A DNA stretch of 64,000 bases from Antitrichia curtipendula (Eukaryota; Streptophyta; Bryopsida; Hypnales; Leucodontaceae). Shown here piece after piece: positions 60,549 to 64,000 of this stretch. The notes under the pieces are model-generated. The model made no database searches and had not been told where the DNA came from. It saw nothing but the letters and a program-made list of their open reading frames with translations. A program made the translations under genes and the position numbers. The stretch spans positions 23,064,001-23,128,000 of the forward strand of contig OX579637.1 in assembly GCA_951230915.1 (NCBI GenBank), written 5' to 3'. Each line of letters opens with the position of its first letter. Positions within the stretch are counted from its first letter, which is position 1.

Positions 60549-61640
60549 TTAACCCCTAAAGGACCAAGGCCTATTTTCTACCAAAAATCACTCCAAACTG
60601 CCATTTCTTTAGCCAAGAGTACAAAAAGATATAAATTGTTTTTGGGCCCACATCTGACCGTAGGATCCTACACCTGACTAGTGACTACTATGAGAGTGTT
60701 TGTAAAAGATTTTAAAATTTTGGACCACACAAATTGCCAGAAATCTGCATTTTAAATGAAAAAAATTAAATTTCAACACATTGTGGGAGTACATTTTCTG
60801 ACTTTGAACATTTTAAACTTTATATTTTTGCACTACAAAGTTTTGAGGTATTATTTTAGATGAACTTGAAGGTATACCTTCATGATTGGAGTATTTATTT
60901 TCTCAAAAATAGATTGTAGGAGAATAAATACATGTTTTTGTTTTTAAATATATGCTTTGTTTTGATTTAGGAAATGATCTTCATTTTTGTTGGATCTTGT
61001 TGGCAGTAAAAAAAAGAATTAGATTGTATTTTTGGTGAATTTTCGAAGTTGTATCTTCAAAATTTATTTTAAAAAAATCTAAAAATAATTTTATAATTAT
61101 TATTGTTTGTTCATCATCTTAGAGATTTTCAAAACATTTTTTTCTAATTAAAATTTAACTCCATTTAAATCTTTACAATGGAGAATTGAGTTGAGACGTG
61201 AAAGTCTAGCCAAAAAAAAGAAAATTAAAAGAAATTTAATTTTCATTATTAAAGAAATTGTTAAGTAGAAGTAGGTATGAGATAGTAGGAAAATCTAAAA
61301 TATTAATATCTTTTATATGGAATTAAAATGTATTAATCCCAATGGTGAGATTGTTCTAGCAAAAAATCTAAACCAGAAGGATCTTTTTTTTTTATATTGT
61401 AAAAATTGCATTCGAAAATGAATCCTACAAGCTATTTTTTCCAGGAAGATGCTCTAAGTGCCCGAAAAATAAGATTGCTATGACGTTCTCATAACAAATC
61501 CAAATGGAATGAATAAAAGCTTCCTAGATAGACAAAAATATAATCTGTGACAAAAGAAACCAAAAAAAAATATTCAAAATTTTGCAAATTTTTTTTGGCT
61601 TCAAACCCCTCTCCCTTGTTTTGAGCTTATTTGGACATAA
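60549..61640 (+). mobile_element. TTAA element, copy 3, left end only
   Basis: Begins TTAACCCCTAAAGGACCAAGG at its left end and carries family interior text (GCCCGAAAAATAAGATTG near 61,460). It is longer than 931 bp to the same landmark and lacks a CTTTAGGGGTTAA end, so it is rearranged or contains an insertion. Confidence 0.5.
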
Positions 61641-61654
61641 CTTTAAACCCTTAA

Positions 61655-61862
61655 ACTTACCGTCCGTGCCCCGACCCTCTCTCGTCCCCGCCCTGACAGT
61701 CGTCCGCGCCCCGACACAATTCCGTCCGCGCCCCGACTTCCGTCCGCGCCTTGACACACTCTCGTCCGCGCCCTGACATTCGTCTGCGCCCTGACTAAAT
61801 TACGTCTGCGCCCTGACTAAAGTCCGCGCCCCTACCGGTGACGTCCGCGCCTTGGATCCTAC
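61655..61862 (-). repeat. Right GC-rich subterminal repeats of the giant element
   Basis: Ten or so irregular units of CGTCCGCGCCCCGAC/CGTCCGCGCCCTGAC. They are the reverse complement of the GGGCGCGGACG words at 7,700-7,930, hence inverted subterminal arrays. Confidence 0.8.
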
Positions 61863-61920
61863 TTGGCAGACACATCACCTATTTTTTTTAATTAAAGAAA
61901 GTCAACTCAGTATTGACCAC

Positions 61921-61983
61921 ATCAAACGGGCGAGACCTCTATCAGACGGGCGAACCGGACGTCCGTCCAATATGACAACCCTG
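61921..61983 (-). repeat. Right terminal inverted repeat of the giant element
   Basis: Ends TCCAATATGACAACCCTG; the last 14 bases are the exact reverse complement of the left end. CGGGCGA and CCGGACG words precede it, as at the left end. Confidence 0.88.
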
Positions 61984-61991
61984 CCAAAACC
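61984..61991. repeat. Right 8-bp target-site duplication (CCAAAACC)
   Basis: Exact copy of 7,523-7,530. Confidence 0.9.
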
Positions 61992-62251
61992 TTCCCGCTA
62001 ACATTGAAGTTGGCTTCTTGAACACCGTGGTCCACTTCCGTAGGCACTACATCTTCAAAGCTTTGTTTGTAGCTATTTAATAGCATTATGGGCTCTTCCA
62101 CTTTTTTTGTCCCCATCAGCTCATCTTCCAATTCCAAGGCTACACACATTGCGTCCATCATAAGCTCCTCATGAATCCCTAGGCTAGGTTTTATAGGCGA
62201 CAATGATTTGACCTCGTCTTGCATAGCAATTACCAAGGAATATCGCTCCAT
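61992..62251 (-). pseudogene. Host ORF split by the giant element: upstream (N-terminal) part
   Basis: ATG at 62,251 (MERYSLVIAMQDEVK). ~86 acidic, helix-rich residues (MDAMCVALELEDELMG) run to NFNVSGKVL at the insertion point and continue at 7,530. No family recognised. Confidence 0.65.
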
Positions 62252-63443
62252 GGTCTAGGTACTCAATCAGATGTGGTAAGCCTAAGCCTGTAGTATATTA
62301 ATGTGATCCTATAAACAACTTGTATTTTACATTTACAAAAGTCCAATCCCAAACCAATTCCAAATGCTTGGCCTATTCTAAAATGGAGGCAACGCAAGAA
62401 GCAATAACATGAAGTGGCCCCTTGTGATCCAAACCCAAACTCATGAGAAAGCAATCAGCCACTAAAATGTGGATGAAAGGCAATGCGCATAGCAAAAGAT
62501 GGAAACTACAGGTAGAACGTCTGCTTATAAGCCAACGGAACGCATGCGGGTCAAGCGACCATGTGTTCTAGGTGTCTGCATGTCTAGAAGGACTTCACAT
62601 GGCGACCGTGGATCTTTTGTCAATCGGGCACCAATGAATTAAAGCTTCCCATTTAAAGCACATCATTAATCCAAACAAAATCACTAATAGCTTCCCAATT
62701 AGGCAAAAATATAATTTATGAAAACAAAAGTAATAAAATGGATTATTTCATTCTTTTGTACCTTTTTTGCGCTACCTAGTCTCCTAAGTTTGAGGTTATC
62801 CTAAACTTGCATGGTATCCATTTCGTCCCCAACACGGACAATAGAACTTTATGGGTCAATGGAGGACTTTTTAATTCTCTACTAAAAAATTTAAACATAA
62901 ACAAACAATGTTCTCTTTTAAAAGGATAATGGAATTGGTCAATTAGCGCATCTGCTCAAAATATGTATTGTGATTTCCTACAACTTCTTTTGAAGATTAT
63001 AAAACACATTACCTTGTAGGGATGAAATTTTTTGATTTAATGGTTGGAAGCTTTTTTAAGTTACAGCACAAATAATAAGCCTAAGTTTTTGTTTGGTAAG
63101 AACAAATAGAAAACCTCACAATAGTTATAAAGCTCCATCCCTATAAGATATAAGGGTTCAAAATACTTGGTCCAATAATAAATAATAAATTAGAAAGGTT
63201 GATATTTTATGAAGAATTTAAATTTAAGCTTCAATAGAATTTAAATTCATGATTTAATATATGGAAGTAGGTGGCATACAAATAGAATACATTGCACATT
63301 TTGAAGAAATTGCACATATAAGAAAAACTTTATATATATTTACATTAAGACTACAAAATGAGAGGCGTACAATGTGGCCTAACAAAATCATTATTACTAC
63401 CATAATAACATCAGATCCTACACTCCTACTAAAGAACCGAGTC
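62252..63443. other. AT-rich flank, no gene
   Basis: Bases ~62,630-62,870 weakly resemble the right part of the TTAA element (AAAGCTTCCCATxTA, GAACTTTATGGGTCAA), perhaps an old copy. The rest shows nothing recognisable. Confidence 0.4.
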
Positions 63444-63769
63444 CTAGAAAACTACTTTGGGGGGCTTCATGTACAATGTTTTAATCATGAGAAAGCTCGT
63501 CATCTGGATACATGTCGGTCTCTTTTTTGAGGCAGGATTAGTAAGTTCACCCACCTTGGATGCAAAGTACATAGATCCCTCATGATTCTTAAATAGGTCC
63601 TTGTCATATCCCACCATATCCCGAATATTCATCCATTCAATCAGTTTTCCAATAGAATACCAGTCTGGTTCTTTTGTATATTTATGCGCCGCTTGAACAA
63701 TATCTAGGCTTGTTTCTGAGTTTTGTGGCCCAAACGTATAGAACAACTTTGGAGCCACCCACTATGAGG
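63444..63769 (-). pseudogene. Kinase C-lobe fragment outside the element
   Basis: Minus strand WVAPKLFYTFGPQNSETSLD (APE region, as APK), then KEPDWYSIGKLIEWM (helix F region) and ASKKRPTCIQM. It matches the 58.2-kb kinase piece (APELFYVYGKKGSETSLE). A TAG lies just before WVAP and no N-lobe is seen. The family is therefore dispersed in the genome, and the cargo kinase may have been captured from it. Confidence 0.6.
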
Positions 63770-64000
63770 CCTTCAATTTAAACAACTTCTCTTCTTTTGT
63801 TTGGTATCCATAATGAGAAGAGCTCCTTTGTCATTAGGACTTGAAATTCCCCAATCATAGATCCCAATGGGATAAAAGCACACTACGGTTGTCTAAAATC
63901 GTTGTTACGATAGAATTTCTACACATGATGAAAGTTTGGAGTCAAGTTTCTCTTAAAAATAAAATAAAATAAACTAGAGTCTTATATCTTGCATATATTG
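63770..64000. other. Window end, no feature seen
   Basis: Short AT-rich tail. It may contain further eroded kinase sequence on the minus strand, which I could not follow. Confidence 0.3.

Larger units (their letters stand above)
7531..61983. mobile_element. Giant hAT-type DNA transposon, 54,453 bp, with cargo
   Basis: Seen directly: the left end CAGGGTTGTCATAT and the right end ATATGACAACCCTG are perfect 14-bp inverted repeats, with weaker similarity beyond (CGGGCGG versus TGGACGG). Both flanks carry the exact 8-bp duplication CCAAAACC. GC-rich GGGCGCGGACG-type subterminal repeats lie inside both ends in inverted orientation. Collapsing the duplications restores a minus-strand ORF. A hAT transposase gene lies 1.3 kb inside the left end. 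Known: hAT elements have 8-bp duplications, short inverted repeats and subterminal binding sites, but are usually only a few kb long. Inferred: it moved (or its ends were mobilised) as one unit and grew by capture, satellite expansion and nested insertions, some perhaps after insertion. Several carried genes have stop codons, so autonomy now is doubtful. Confidence 0.88.

Overview
The window is eukaryotic nuclear DNA, most likely from a plant-lineage (streptophyte) genome. It has GT-AG introns, hAT-, CACTA- and TTAA-type DNA transposons, a short (CCCTAAA)n tract, a plant-type satellite and a 200-base assembly gap. I cannot name the species. There is no bacterial-type operon, rRNA gene or CRISPR array.

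The central result is that almost the whole window (7,531-61,983, 54,453 bp) reads as ONE giant insertion with hAT hallmarks. Its ends are inverted copies of CAGGGTTGTCATAT. It is flanked by the same 8-bp duplication CCAAAACC (7,523-7,530 and 61,984-61,991). Inverted GC-rich subterminal repeats lie just inside both ends, and a hAT transposase gene lies near the left end. Collapsing the two duplications into one restores a continuous minus-strand reading frame across the insertion point, so the element split a host ORF.

Outside the element, 1-7,522 holds an unrecognised coiled-coil ORF (91-1,413, +) and a decayed paralogue on the other strand (about 6,906-4,940, -) that carries a 217-bp CACTA-type MITE. 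The right flank, 61,992-64,000, holds the other half of the split ORF and a kinase C-lobe fragment.

Inside the element, from left to right: GC-rich subterminal repeats; a hAT transposase gene (12,336-8,821, -) with four in-frame stops; repeat modules and a very regular 184-bp satellite (71 monomers, 15,655-28,690) with a 17-monomer tandem duplication; AT-rich filler with a short LINE-like retrocopy; and a cargo block at 32,091-49,975. The cargo block has a RING-H2 gene (-), a five-exon gene with a ParB-like motif and a C-terminal FCP1-like domain (-), an intact 967-aa DUF7869-like ORF (+), an unknown gene (-) and a divergent protein kinase (+). Next comes a nested two-gene element of about 8.2 kb that interrupts the kinase at its DWG motif, then the rest of the kinase, and finally two TTAA-flanked elements, one of them complete, before the right end.

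A dispersed odd palindrome (core AGGTCGASTCGACCT, sixteen copies) occurs only at 35,069-44,612. All copies lie in introns or between genes, around the gene with the ParB-like motif and upstream of the DUF7869-like gene. A cargo-encoded DNA-binding protein with its own site family is the most interesting hypothesis here. It is inference, not demonstrated.
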